A DNA stretch of 38,138 nt. It comes from JAAYJR01 sp964540755 (lineage in GTDB: Bacteria; Bacteroidota; Bacteroidia; Bacteroidales; Prolixibacteraceae). The notes below the pieces were generated by a model. That model was not told where the DNA came from and searched no databases. It saw nothing but the letters and a program-made list of their open reading frames with translations. Both the position numbers and the translations under genes were made by a program. Shown piece after piece: positions 7,222-14,803 of the stretch (its first letter is position 1; each line of letters starts with the position of its first letter). The stretch is taken from the NCBI GenBank assembly GCA_964540755.1, contig CAZIOB010000149.1, positions 1-38,138 on the forward strand, in the 5' to 3' direction.

Positions 7222-8628
7222 TTACTGTCTTGCTACTTTCAATCCCTCAGTAGTAGTGTAATACTTGATTATCATATTTGGTACTTCCCATTCAGGTAAC
7301 CGGCCCCATACCAGGTAGCGTAAATATTTCTCAGTTACCTGGCCAAAGTGAGCTTCATGGCCAACCTTATATTTATCAGGTATTTCCACTGTCCACAATT
7401 TATCTTCCAGCTTTTTCAGCCTTATCCCAGGGTACATAACATCCAGATCCTGGTTGATCGCCTTATCAAGTCCGGCTGCAAAAGTCTCAAGTCCCTCGTC
7501 AATCGTAGCCTCAATAAACAACTGAGGCTTATAGCCCTGTTCTTCCCCCTGCTTAATTATCAGGTTACACATAGAACCACGCATTATTGAATAATGTGTG
7601 TCGCCTGCACCTTCCGGGGCTTCAAAATTCCATACAACAGAAATTTTAGCATGTATCCCTTTTAGGGTATAATTAATTTCCCCATTACTGAAAACTTTAA
7701 GGATATCATCTTCCACATATTTATTGAGATATTCAGGATACTCTTCCATACCGGTAACTCTTTGAAACTGCTCCGGAGTAAGGTCGGTAGTCCAGTGTTT
7801 TGCACTGATAATCTCAACATCTTCCTTTTTTAAAGTAACTTCCGGGAAAGCTTCCCACTGGATAAGGTCAACCAGGTGAGTGCCGACATCCACAATGCCT
7901 TCTCCCTGCTGGCTCACATCGAAAAACCAGGGCGGTCGTATAAGCGGATTTCCCGAAACATATTTAAAAAAGTGATGGACACTTTCCTTAGTGATTGAAG
8001 GCTCTTCTTCCGTCCCCTCCTGCAGCAGTCCGAATAACTCAGGGATCTTCGACAATTCACGCTGCAGGATTGTTGTTACCTCATACCTTTCTGTCATGAT
8101 GTCGTAAAGCAAAACATCATTATTTGCGGCAACCTCAAATGCCCTTTCAAGTTTGGGAAATTCCCCGGGTGTAATTACCATAGGCTTGTCGGATAAGACA
8201 TTAATACCGGCCTCCACTGTTTTAAGGATATATTCTGTCTTTTTAGCATTATTACCTGCGGTTACCATCACATTACCCGGCTTTTCACTGAGCATTTTTT
8301 CAAGATAATCAGAACCTTTATAAACTACTGTCTCCCATGAGGTCGGATTTTCCTCACGGTTGTTGTAACTTTCTATCCGGGCAAGATGATCTTGCACATC
8401 GGGCCCTTCCGGGGCATATACATGAACAACAGGATCAACCTGCTCATACATAATTTTCTGAACCAGCGCAGCATGGAAATGCCCGGGATCGAGAGTCATG
8501 AGTTTCACCTCATTTTTTGCTCCGGTAAACATACTATCTTCTTCTTCGGTCTCAGATTTACCGCCTCCTCCGGTACAGGCAGAAAAAAATATTGCAGCTG
8601 CCATTAAAATAAAAGATATTCGTCTCAT
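7222..8628 (-). CDS. Exported lipoprotein, Gfo/Idh/MocA-like putative oxidoreductase (Oxidoreduct_C type)
   Basis: The 468-residue product starts with a lipoprotein signal (lipobox FFSAC, Cys18, followed by GGGG), so it is anchored outside the cytoplasm. The NAD(P)-binding half begins LMTLDPGHFHAALVQK: the usual GxGxxG of the Rossmann loop is replaced by GHFHAA. A KP motif equivalent is present (NVLSDKPMVI, ~145-154), followed by a metal/substrate-like segment (GIVDVGTHLVDLIQWE). This matches the group with the 'putative oxidoreductase C-terminal' domain. It is the last gene of the minus-strand cluster, 74 bases after the preceding oxidoreductase, with its own candidate promoter and palindrome in that gap. 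Substrate unknown; cofactor use is uncertain given the altered loop. Confidence 0.85.
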   Translation of the reverse strand: MRRISFILMAAAIFFSACTGGGGKSETEEEDSMFTGAKNEVKLMTLDPGHFHAALVQKIMYEQVDPVVHVYAPEGPDVQDHLARIESYNNREENPTSWETVVYKGSDYLEKMLSEKPGNVMVTAGNNAKKTEYILKTVEAGINVLSDKPMVITPGEFPKLERAFEVAANNDVLLYDIMTERYEVTTILQRELSKIPELFGLLQEGTEEEPSITKESVHHFFKYVSGNPLIRPPWFFDVSQQGEGIVDVGTHLVDLIQWEAFPEVTLKKEDVEIISAKHWTTDLTPEQFQRVTGMEEYPEYLNKYVEDDILKVFSNGEINYTLKGIHAKISVVWNFEAPEGAGDTHYSIMRGSMCNLIIKQGEEQGYKPQLFIEATIDEGLETFAAGLDKAINQDLDVMYPGIRLKKLEDKLWTVEIPDKYKVGHEAHFGQVTEKYLRYLVWGRLPEWEVPNMIIKYYTTTEGLKVARQ

Positions 8629-8650
8629 TATTAAAATTTTTTAATTTGAT

Positions 8651-8672
8651 TACGTTAACGTACACAAATTTA
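8651..8672 (-). promoter_or_regulatory. Candidate -7 box with overlapping palindromic operator
   Basis: On the minus strand TAAATTTG (8665-8672) fits the -7 consensus, although no TTG lies at the right distance. Immediately downstream, at the expected start of transcription, is a perfect 12-bp palindrome TACGTTAACGTA (8651-8662), the size and placement of an operator for a LacI-type or similar dimeric repressor. The regulator is not identifiable here. Confidence 0.45.
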
Positions 8673-8702
8673 AAATTTTTCTATGTTAATGAGTAATTTA
8701 AA

Positions 8703-10076
8703 TTAAATATTAATATAATTCGTACCGTAAGGATATCTCTGAGGCCTGCTTAACATTGAGTTAGCAAAATCATTATTCGAAAATTTCTCTTTTTCGGGAT
8801 CCCACTCCAGAATACCAGGGATTTTCATGGCAATATGACTTATCAGGCAAACGGTACATGCCCGGTGGCCAATCTCTACGGGAGATATGGGCTGCCTGCG
8901 TGTTTTTACACAATCAAGCCAGTTGCCATGCTGCTCCTCGCTTTCATAGAGATGAATCTCATTTTCACCGATTTTGGATTTCAATATTTCAACATCACTG
9001 GCATCCAGCGCCTTTGTGCTTCCCTCTGGAACCGGGTCAGTCGGTGTTGCACGATATGCACCGCGTGTCACAAATATCCATCCTTCGTCACCTATATAGC
9101 GTATGCCATTCGGGAATCCGCCGCTGGTAAACACAGTAATGCCATTTTCATATTCATGCTTTACCATGAAGTCTCCATGGACATTCCAGCTGCCTGATTC
9201 AGGGAATTCAGCAACTGCCTGGACTGTCACGGGACCGGTATATTCAGTGTCCATGCCCCATGCAGCTGAGTCATAATGATGCTGGCCCCATCCTGTGATC
9301 ATCCCTGCGCCATAATTCTCATGCCTGAGCCATCCCGGCCGGCCGTAATCATCCTGCGGATGTACCAGTCCTTCAGTGTAAGCAATCTCAGGGGTAGATC
9401 CCAGCCACATATCAAAATTGAGATTTGCAGGAACAGGCATTGTGGGGAATGCAGGTCCTGACGGGTCGCCCGGCAAGCCTATTTTTACCGTATGCAACTT
9501 ACCTATCCGGCCGTTGCGCACCAGTTCAGCCGCCCTCCTGAATTGCTCTGAAGAACGTTGCTGCGTACCTACCTGGAGGATCACTCCCTGGCGGTGAACT
9601 ATGTCACTGAGCAAACGCCCTTCGGTTATTGTCAGGGATGTTGGTTTCTGCAGATAAATATCTTTCCCTGCCAGCGCCGCCTCAATTGCCGGCTGTGAAT
9701 GCCAGTGGTCAGGAGTGCTGATAACCACAGCATCAATATCCTTGTTCAGGAGCATTTCTTTATAATCATCATACATCTTAACATCAACGGCATTATTGCT
9801 GCCGGACTTCTTATTATAGAAATCTTCCACCAGTCGTTTACCATCTTCCGTGCGCTTGCTGTCAACATCCGATACAGCCACCATACGGACAAAATCATAT
9901 TGCATCACTCCCGGCATGTCATGAGTGCGTGCTATACGACCGCATCCTATCTGGCCGATAGTAATAGTATTACCTGGTGCATTCTTGCCAAAAACCGACG
10001 ACGGCACAATGGTCGGAATAACCATGGCTCCGGCAGTTGTTGCTGCTGTGCTTTTTAAAAATTTTCTGCGTTTCAT
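8703..10076 (-). CDS. Tat-exported Gfo/Idh/MocA family oxidoreductase
   Basis: The 457-residue product opens with a twin-arginine-type signal (MKRRKFLKSTAATTAGAM). Then comes a canonical Rossmann loop (IGQIGCGRIA, ~40-49) and the sugar-dehydrogenase KP motif as YLQKPTSL (~146-153). The C-terminal domain includes ITGWGQHHYDSAAWG, where the His/Asp pair corresponds to the active-site region. Tat export implies folding with NAD(P) bound before translocation. It lies between a DUF6807 gene (54-base gap) and a lipoprotein oxidoreductase (74-base gap), all on the minus strand, so it probably belongs to one operon. The family oxidises or epimerises sugars or inositols and some members act as glycosidases through an NAD-dependent mechanism; the substrate here is unknown. 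Confidence 0.88.
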   Translation of the reverse strand: MKRRKFLKSTAATTAGAMVIPTIVPSSVFGKNAPGNTITIGQIGCGRIARTHDMPGVMQYDFVRMVAVSDVDSKRTEDGKRLVEDFYNKKSGSNNAVDVKMYDDYKEMLLNKDIDAVVISTPDHWHSQPAIEAALAGKDIYLQKPTSLTITEGRLLSDIVHRQGVILQVGTQQRSSEQFRRAAELVRNGRIGKLHTVKIGLPGDPSGPAFPTMPVPANLNFDMWLGSTPEIAYTEGLVHPQDDYGRPGWLRHENYGAGMITGWGQHHYDSAAWGMDTEYTGPVTVQAVAEFPESGSWNVHGDFMVKHEYENGITVFTSGGFPNGIRYIGDEGWIFVTRGAYRATPTDPVPEGSTKALDASDVEILKSKIGENEIHLYESEEQHGNWLDCVKTRRQPISPVEIGHRACTVCLISHIAMKIPGILEWDPEKEKFSNNDFANSMLSRPQRYPYGTNYINI

Positions 10077-10130
10077 TTGTTAATATTTTTTAATTTATTG
10101 AATTCTGATATAGTTATAAAAGTGGCCTCA

Positions 10131-11024
10131 TTATTCAGATTTATATTTTTCAAATTCCCTGGCAATCCCCGCCTCCTTGTGATCACCGCTGTGAATAATA
10201 ACCCGGTATCTCAAATCTATTGTCTCACCTTTACCCAGTTTCATGTTTTTATCGTTCTCAGGCCAATACATGGGCGTTGGAGAAAAAAAGCCATAATCAC
10301 GTGTGAACCAGGGAGCAGGGTACCATCTGTTTGAAGGGTGCTGTAAAATTGCTATTCCTTCAACACCGCCCATCCTTTCATTGTGATAATCCATCCATGG
10401 GGAACTTTTTCCAAAAGTCTCCTTCTCATTTACATCCCCTTCTGCATTAACCAGTGTGCCACCGTTGACAACAGCCAGGTCCATGTCCACCCTGCCGCTG
10501 AACAGCGAATGGTTGGTTTTCTCAATGATAACATCCATAAGCATTTCCATAGTAATTTCAAAATCAATCTGATATTTATCAGCTGAAGGTACTGAAACGG
10601 TTATAGTGCGTACATCTTTGACTGGGGCCATGGCGCCCGGCCGTTTCCAGATACATTCATTTCCCACTACAGCTTTATCACCTCCTGTTTCCAGGATATC
10701 AACACGCAATGAAACAATCTGTCCCCTTTCCAGCCCTTCCTGCCAGTAATTACCCCCGTTGACACGGTCGCAGCCAAAGAACAGTGAGCTGTGATGCGGA
10801 TAAAGGGCATTCCGCATAGAAGTTACATTAGCCTTTGAAGGCCCGTTTACAGGGAAAAAGAAAGGATACTTCTCATACTCTGATATAATATAACTTGTAA
10901 TAAGGTTCCCGTCTGCCCTGAACTCAATCTTGTCACCTGCCTTTTCAGCAGTTACTTTGGTCTGGGCAAAACCATAAACATTAAACAATCCGGCAAATAA
11001 GAGTAATAAAAATAAATTTTTCAT
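10131..11024 (-). CDS. Secreted DUF6807 (PmoA-like) family protein, short form
   Basis: I place the start at 11024, where MKNLFLLLLFAGLFNVYGFAQ is a clean signal peptide; an upstream ATG at 11057 would put charged and polar residues ahead of it. The mature protein (~277 residues) contains SLFFGCDRVNGGNYW, EGIAILQHPSNRWYPAPWF and a C-terminal LRYRVIIHSGDH, hallmarks of the DUF6807 family. The 'PmoA' label in databases reflects naming only; there is no methane monooxygenase context. Family members cluster with Gfo/Idh/MocA oxidoreductases in Bacteroidota and Planctomycetes and are presumed to act on sugars, but no reaction is established to my knowledge. It is the neighbour of a longer paralog upstream (85-base gap). 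Confidence 0.82.
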   Translation of the reverse strand: MKNLFLLLLFAGLFNVYGFAQTKVTAEKAGDKIEFRADGNLITSYIISEYEKYPFFFPVNGPSKANVTSMRNALYPHHSSLFFGCDRVNGGNYWQEGLERGQIVSLRVDILETGGDKAVVGNECIWKRPGAMAPVKDVRTITVSVPSADKYQIDFEITMEMLMDVIIEKTNHSLFSGRVDMDLAVVNGGTLVNAEGDVNEKETFGKSSPWMDYHNERMGGVEGIAILQHPSNRWYPAPWFTRDYGFFSPTPMYWPENDKNMKLGKGETIDLRYRVIIHSGDHKEAGIAREFEKYKSE

Positions 11025-11109
11025 CTGAATATAATTAATGATTTTCAAAGGTATCATATAGAACTCGCATTTGTATTAATCATACCCCCTGGTGATTTTA
11101 CAATTATGC

Positions 11110-12369
11110 TCATTTCATAAGATTAAAATTAATTACAGGTATATATGCAAAACTATTCCAATATCTTTCAGCCTCCGCCTCATCCATCGCACCATCAAAA
11201 ACAACCATACGGTACTTAAGTGTATAATCTTTACGTGCCTCCAGCTTCCAGTCCTCATGCCGTATAGGGACAAATTCAAAGAAAAGGTCTCCCCTTCCGC
11301 CGTTGGCATCGGGAGGCCATACACGCATTGGCTCAGGATGCATCCTGTTAGAAGGATGGCTTAAAAACAGGATGCCCGACCTTCCCCTGCCGCTATCAGA
11401 TTCCCCTTCAACAAGGCACCACCGGGCAAAAGAGCCATCGGCATTATCCCGTTTTTTCCCGTCCGACGTTAATACTGTGCAGTTATCCTTATGCCATTTT
11501 TCAGTTGCCCGGTATCCTATTCCTCCTCCATAGCGATACGCATCAAGCATTATTCCGTTATCGAGCGGACTGTTAATTGTTGTTGTATAATCAATTATCC
11601 ATATATCCCCGGAAACATTCCATACCCTCACATCAAGCAGCTCATTAATAGCTGCCTGGTCTTCACCCTTAGCTCCAAAATCGATATGCTGCTGCAATAC
11701 CCTGAATCCTGAAAACACTTTCCCTTCAACTTCAGATAAAAATCCGGCAAACCTCACAGTTCCCTGTCCCTTTGCAAGATTCCAGAAATCCGCTTCCCGT
11801 CCGTCTATGTGAGTTTTTGTCCATGGCCCCCAGATACCATAATGATGATAATGATCATCAGGCTGGATATTAGTCAGTATCTCTCCCCCGGGTGACCACA
11901 AAGGATGGATAAATCCCGACCTTTTATAAAGGACATCAATCCCTTCAGGCGGATATTTAATCCCAAACCTGTAATTCAGAACCGGCTTCTCTCCCCGTGC
12001 AATGCTTAAATCATTATGCTTCCTTTCAAGCCTGAATGTTTTCTCTTTTTGATCCTCTCTCTCTTTGTCTTCCAGTCTTAATACAAAGTTTCTTATAGCC
12101 CTTGCTGAGGAAGTCTTATCAAGGATAAACCACAATTTAGCAGACTGGCCGGTTTCAAGCTGGGCAGGCACAAATACTTCCTCTCCCTCAATTATTTCAT
12201 ATAAAACCAGTATTCCCTTATCAGTGTTATAATCAAACGCATCGAGGGACAATGACACAGGTGTTTGTTCGACCTCCAATCCTGATTGGATGGAAAATCT
12301 TACTAACTCCCTGGCAAACATCATGTAAGGAACCATAAATAATGCCAGTATAAATACTTTGTATCTCAT
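11110..12369 (-). CDS. Secreted DUF6807 (PmoA-like) family protein, long form
   Basis: The 419-residue product has an N-terminal signal (MRYKVFILALFMVPYMMFA) and an extra ~120-residue beta-rich domain (QTPVSLSLDAF, FVPAQLETGQSAKLWFILD) absent from its short paralog. The C-terminal ~280 residues carry the DUF6807 landmarks: DDHYHHYGIWGPWTKTHIDG, GILFLSHPSNRMHPEPMRVW, and KDYTLKYRMVVFDG. The histidine cluster DDHYHHYGIW is a candidate active or metal-binding site. It is 24 bases downstream of the URO-D gene and 85 bases upstream of the short DUF6807 gene. The pair may act at successive steps or on different forms of one substrate; no reaction is known to me. Confidence 0.82.
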   Translation of the reverse strand: MRYKVFILALFMVPYMMFARELVRFSIQSGLEVEQTPVSLSLDAFDYNTDKGILVLYEIIEGEEVFVPAQLETGQSAKLWFILDKTSSARAIRNFVLRLEDKEREDQKEKTFRLERKHNDLSIARGEKPVLNYRFGIKYPPEGIDVLYKRSGFIHPLWSPGGEILTNIQPDDHYHHYGIWGPWTKTHIDGREADFWNLAKGQGTVRFAGFLSEVEGKVFSGFRVLQQHIDFGAKGEDQAAINELLDVRVWNVSGDIWIIDYTTTINSPLDNGIMLDAYRYGGGIGYRATEKWHKDNCTVLTSDGKKRDNADGSFARWCLVEGESDSGRGRSGILFLSHPSNRMHPEPMRVWPPDANGGRGDLFFEFVPIRHEDWKLEARKDYTLKYRMVVFDGAMDEAEAERYWNSFAYIPVINFNLMK

Positions 12370-12393
12370 TTTAAGATTATTTATGAATTGAAC

Positions 12394-13440
12394 CTAAAAA
12401 AGCTTAACCACTTCTTCATCCACCGCCTCCTTAAATGCCCTCATATTCTCAGTGCTTACCCCGGGAGGCACTCCACCGCCGCATGACCAGATCACACGTT
12501 CAGCAGAACCAAAATCACGGACCATCTTAACAGTTTCCTCCCTTACCTTGTCAGGATCACCTCCGGCCAGTACATCACGCGGAGGCAAATTCCCTGTCAA
12601 TGCAACCTCAGGCCCTGCCAGCTCACGTATCTCCTTCATGGTATGTTCAAAGCTATAATTGAATAAATTTACACCCATCTCATGCAGATAAGGAGCTGAA
12701 ACCAATCCGTGGGCATCATTGTGAAAAAAGTTAATTTTCGTATCTATAGCATCAAAAATACGTTTAATATATGGAATAACATACTCTCTGCATTCATCGT
12801 CTCCAACAAATCCCACAATATCGTCAAGAATAAGTATCCCCTCTATCGACGGGAATGTCTCTTTCTGATACTGAACCCAGTCAATAATAAACCGGGTAAT
12901 TACATCAAGCAGCTGACGGCTCTTTTCAGGATCTGTTATAAATCCCATCATCAATTCGGTAGTACCAAGCAAAAAGGAGGCAATGTTAAGAGGGCCGCGG
13001 GAAACAGCAAATTTAATTTCATGGCCTTTATCCTGAATAGATTTTTGATAATTTGCCAGCCTAAGAATCATAAAAGGCAGCAATCCGTCAGTCTTCGGAT
13101 TCGGAACTTTAAGCGATTCAATATCGGAAATATTGTTGTATATCCTGCCGGCATGCGGCAGGCTGGATTCATTCCAAACCAATTTTGAGCCAAATGCCGA
13201 TGTTTCGGTACACATACCAAACTCCGACCAAAAGCCGGGCAGAAAAATAATATCCGGGAAAGTCTCAATAACCTTAACATTTGCCCCGAACCATATCTCT
13301 TCCGATGAGTAATACTGAAGGGTTGAGATACCCGCCCAACCGGGTATCCACGGACTGTCAACAATAAATCCCGTGAGTGGGTTACGGGGTATATTACCCT
13401 GAACAACACTTACTAACTGCGACCACTGTTCATTAGTCAT
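12394..13440 (-). CDS. URO-D family protein (uroporphyrinogen decarboxylase/corrinoid methyltransferase fold)
   Basis: The 348-residue cytoplasmic protein (no signal) has features of the URO-D fold: ...EIKFAVSRGPLNIASFLLGTTELMMGFITDPEKSRQLLDVI, then ILILDDIVGFVGDDECREYVIPYIKRIFD, a central FFHNDAH, and a late LTGNLPPRDVLAGGDPDKV...IWSCGGGVPPG. It lies first in a catabolic minus-strand cluster, not with heme genes, and lacks the HemE N-terminal signature, so it is unlikely to be the heme enzyme. Related MtaA/CmuA-type proteins move methyl groups from corrinoid proteins; in this setting a methyl-transfer or decarboxylation role on a sugar-derived compound is possible but unproven. The divergent AraC regulator sits across a 298-base gap. 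Confidence 0.8.
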   Translation of the reverse strand: MTNEQWSQLVSVVQGNIPRNPLTGFIVDSPWIPGWAGISTLQYYSSEEIWFGANVKVIETFPDIIFLPGFWSEFGMCTETSAFGSKLVWNESSLPHAGRIYNNISDIESLKVPNPKTDGLLPFMILRLANYQKSIQDKGHEIKFAVSRGPLNIASFLLGTTELMMGFITDPEKSRQLLDVITRFIIDWVQYQKETFPSIEGILILDDIVGFVGDDECREYVIPYIKRIFDAIDTKINFFHNDAHGLVSAPYLHEMGVNLFNYSFEHTMKEIRELAGPEVALTGNLPPRDVLAGGDPDKVREETVKMVRDFGSAERVIWSCGGGVPPGVSTENMRAFKEAVDEEVVKLF

Positions 13441-13487
13441 AATTTTGATCTGTTTATTTTATTACCGTCATTTTTTCTTGTCCTGTT

Positions 13488-13501
13488 CTTTCCCGGGAAA
13501 G
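13488..13501. promoter_or_regulatory. Perfect 14-bp palindrome in the divergent URO-D/AraC region
   Basis: CTTTCCCGGGAAAG is a perfect palindrome 48 bases upstream of the URO-D start codon. Its position in the intergenic region between the catabolic cluster and a divergent AraC-type regulator suggests an operator, though AraC proteins usually bind direct repeats. Confidence 0.35.
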
Positions 13502-13606
13502 CACAATGACCTCAACAAAAATAATAGATTTACATCATAGATAATAGTATTAAATTTGCAGGACTTTGTACTATTTTAGCTTTTTACTAATATTGCATTC
13601 TAAAAG

Positions 13607-13641
13607 GATATCCGGTATAATTGCCGGGTTTCCCGGATATC
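13607..13641. promoter_or_regulatory. 9-bp inverted repeat upstream of the AraC-type gene
   Basis: GATATCCGG (13607-13615) and CCGGATATC (13633-13641) are perfect complements around a 17-base spacer, ~100 bases ahead of the AraC start. It could be a hairpin in the leader or a regulator site. Confidence 0.35.
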
Positions 13642-13738
13642 GACAGTATTGATGCCGGGAAACTTGTTTTAGCCATAGCCGGAGTTGGCAATGAACAAGA
13701 TAGTCATGAGTATGCCCGGGAAATAATATTTATTTCTT

Positions 13739-14614
13739 ATGAAGATAATGCATGAGCATATCGATTTTCCCCTTCGTACTGCCGTAAAAGTAAAATGGCG
13801 GCACATGCCTCATTTTACTTATCCCTGGCATTTTCACAGTGAATTTGAAATTTTATATACTATTGAAGGATCAGGGACCAGCTTTGTTGCCGATAATATA
13901 GAACAATTCACCTCCGGCGACCTGGCACTGATAGGTAGCAACCTTCCCCATTTCTGGAGAAGTGATGAAAAGTATTATACGGAAGAGGGCGGGGAAAAGA
14001 TTAATTACATTGTAATTCAGTTTCCCGGAGACATATTCAGAGATTCACTTTACGAATTTCCCGAGTTTAACATTATCCGTCAACTTCTGGAAAGAGCATC
14101 AAGGGGAATACGTTTTTTATCCCCGTTTTCTGAAAAAGCAGGTGAATATATTAAAGAAACAGCAAACAGCCAGGGTTTTGAACGCATTCTCCGACTGCTG
14201 AAACTATTATATGAGATGGCAAAAACTGATCAGTACAGACTGCTGGCAGGTGAGTTATATAATAAGCAGAGCCATGATTTCAGAGATGACCGTCTGACTA
14301 AAGTGCTGCATTTTCTGAATACCGGCTATCTCGATGAAATATCGCTGGAAGATATGGCAATCATGGCAAACCTTCATCCATCCGCTTTTTGTCGTTATTT
14401 TAAAAGCAAAACCGGCAAAACGCTTACTGAATATGTTAATGATATGCGGATCAGCTATGCCTGTAAATTAATTCTCGAAGGAAAAATGTCTGTTTCCCAG
14501 ATTTGTTATGAAAGCGGATTTAACAACCTTTCTAATTTTAACCGCATTTTTAAACGCCACACAGGGCTCACCCCCACAAAATATTTCTATAACTTTCATA
14601 AAGGAATAAAATGA
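13739..14614 (+). CDS. AraC family transcriptional regulator
   Basis: The 291-residue protein has an N-terminal cupin sensor (~1-110: HFTYPWHFHSEFEILYTIEG then FTSGDLALIGSNLPHFW) and a C-terminal double helix-turn-helix (~195-290: SLEDMAIMANLHPSAFCRYF and SVSQICYESGFNNLSNFNRIF followed by TGLTPTKYF). The cupin HFHSEFE pattern is typical of sugar-responsive regulators. It is transcribed away from the URO-D/DUF6807/Gfo cluster with 298 bases between, so it is the likely regulator of that cluster. No membrane segment or two-component domain is present, so it probably senses a small cytoplasmic ligand. Confidence 0.92.
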   Translation: MKIMHEHIDFPLRTAVKVKWRHMPHFTYPWHFHSEFEILYTIEGSGTSFVADNIEQFTSGDLALIGSNLPHFWRSDEKYYTEEGGEKINYIVIQFPGDIFRDSLYEFPEFNIIRQLLERASRGIRFLSPFSEKAGEYIKETANSQGFERILRLLKLLYEMAKTDQYRLLAGELYNKQSHDFRDDRLTKVLHFLNTGYLDEISLEDMAIMANLHPSAFCRYFKSKTGKTLTEYVNDMRISYACKLILEGKMSVSQICYESGFNNLSNFNRIFKRHTGLTPTKYFYNFHKGIK

Positions 14615-14778
14615 ATATGAACTTTTTATTAAACACCCGGTTTCATTCCGGTCAATATCTGTATCCATTAATTCTTAAGTGAATTTAGTCACATGAAAAG
14701 TACAAAATGACAGACTTTTCAACTATTTAATGTTAGTTATTGATTACCCGGATCATCAAATTAGAAAGCCGATTTAGT

Positions 14779-14786
14779 TATATTTG
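14779..14786 (+). promoter_or_regulatory. Candidate -7 box of the topoisomerase IV operon
   Basis: TATATTTG fits the Bacteroidota -7 consensus (TAnnTTTG) 17 bases before the parE ATG. The -33 position lacks a TTG, so support is moderate. Confidence 0.35.
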
Positions 14787-14803
14787 TATCAAATTTCAAA
14801 ATA

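Noticed and set aside
8835..9461. Several 60-120-codon plus-strand frames across the oxidoreductase gene
   Set aside because: They are antisense shadows of a well-supported minus-strand gene with no domain of their own.
11024..11110. Naming the two DUF6807 genes as methane monooxygenase subunit PmoA
   Set aside because: The database label is historical; both proteins are secreted, soluble-looking and sit among sugar oxidoreductases, with no pmoB or pmoC.
12394..13440. Annotation as hemE
   Set aside because: The gene is in a catabolic cluster, lacks the HemE N-terminal signature, and a second similar-family gene is found at 37290, also away from heme genes.
13621..13754. Short plus-strand frame from a TTG with a protein-like stretch (DAGKLVLAIAGVGN)
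   Set aside because: No ATG, no plausible promoter, overlaps the AraC start and forms part of an inverted repeat; not supportable as a gene.
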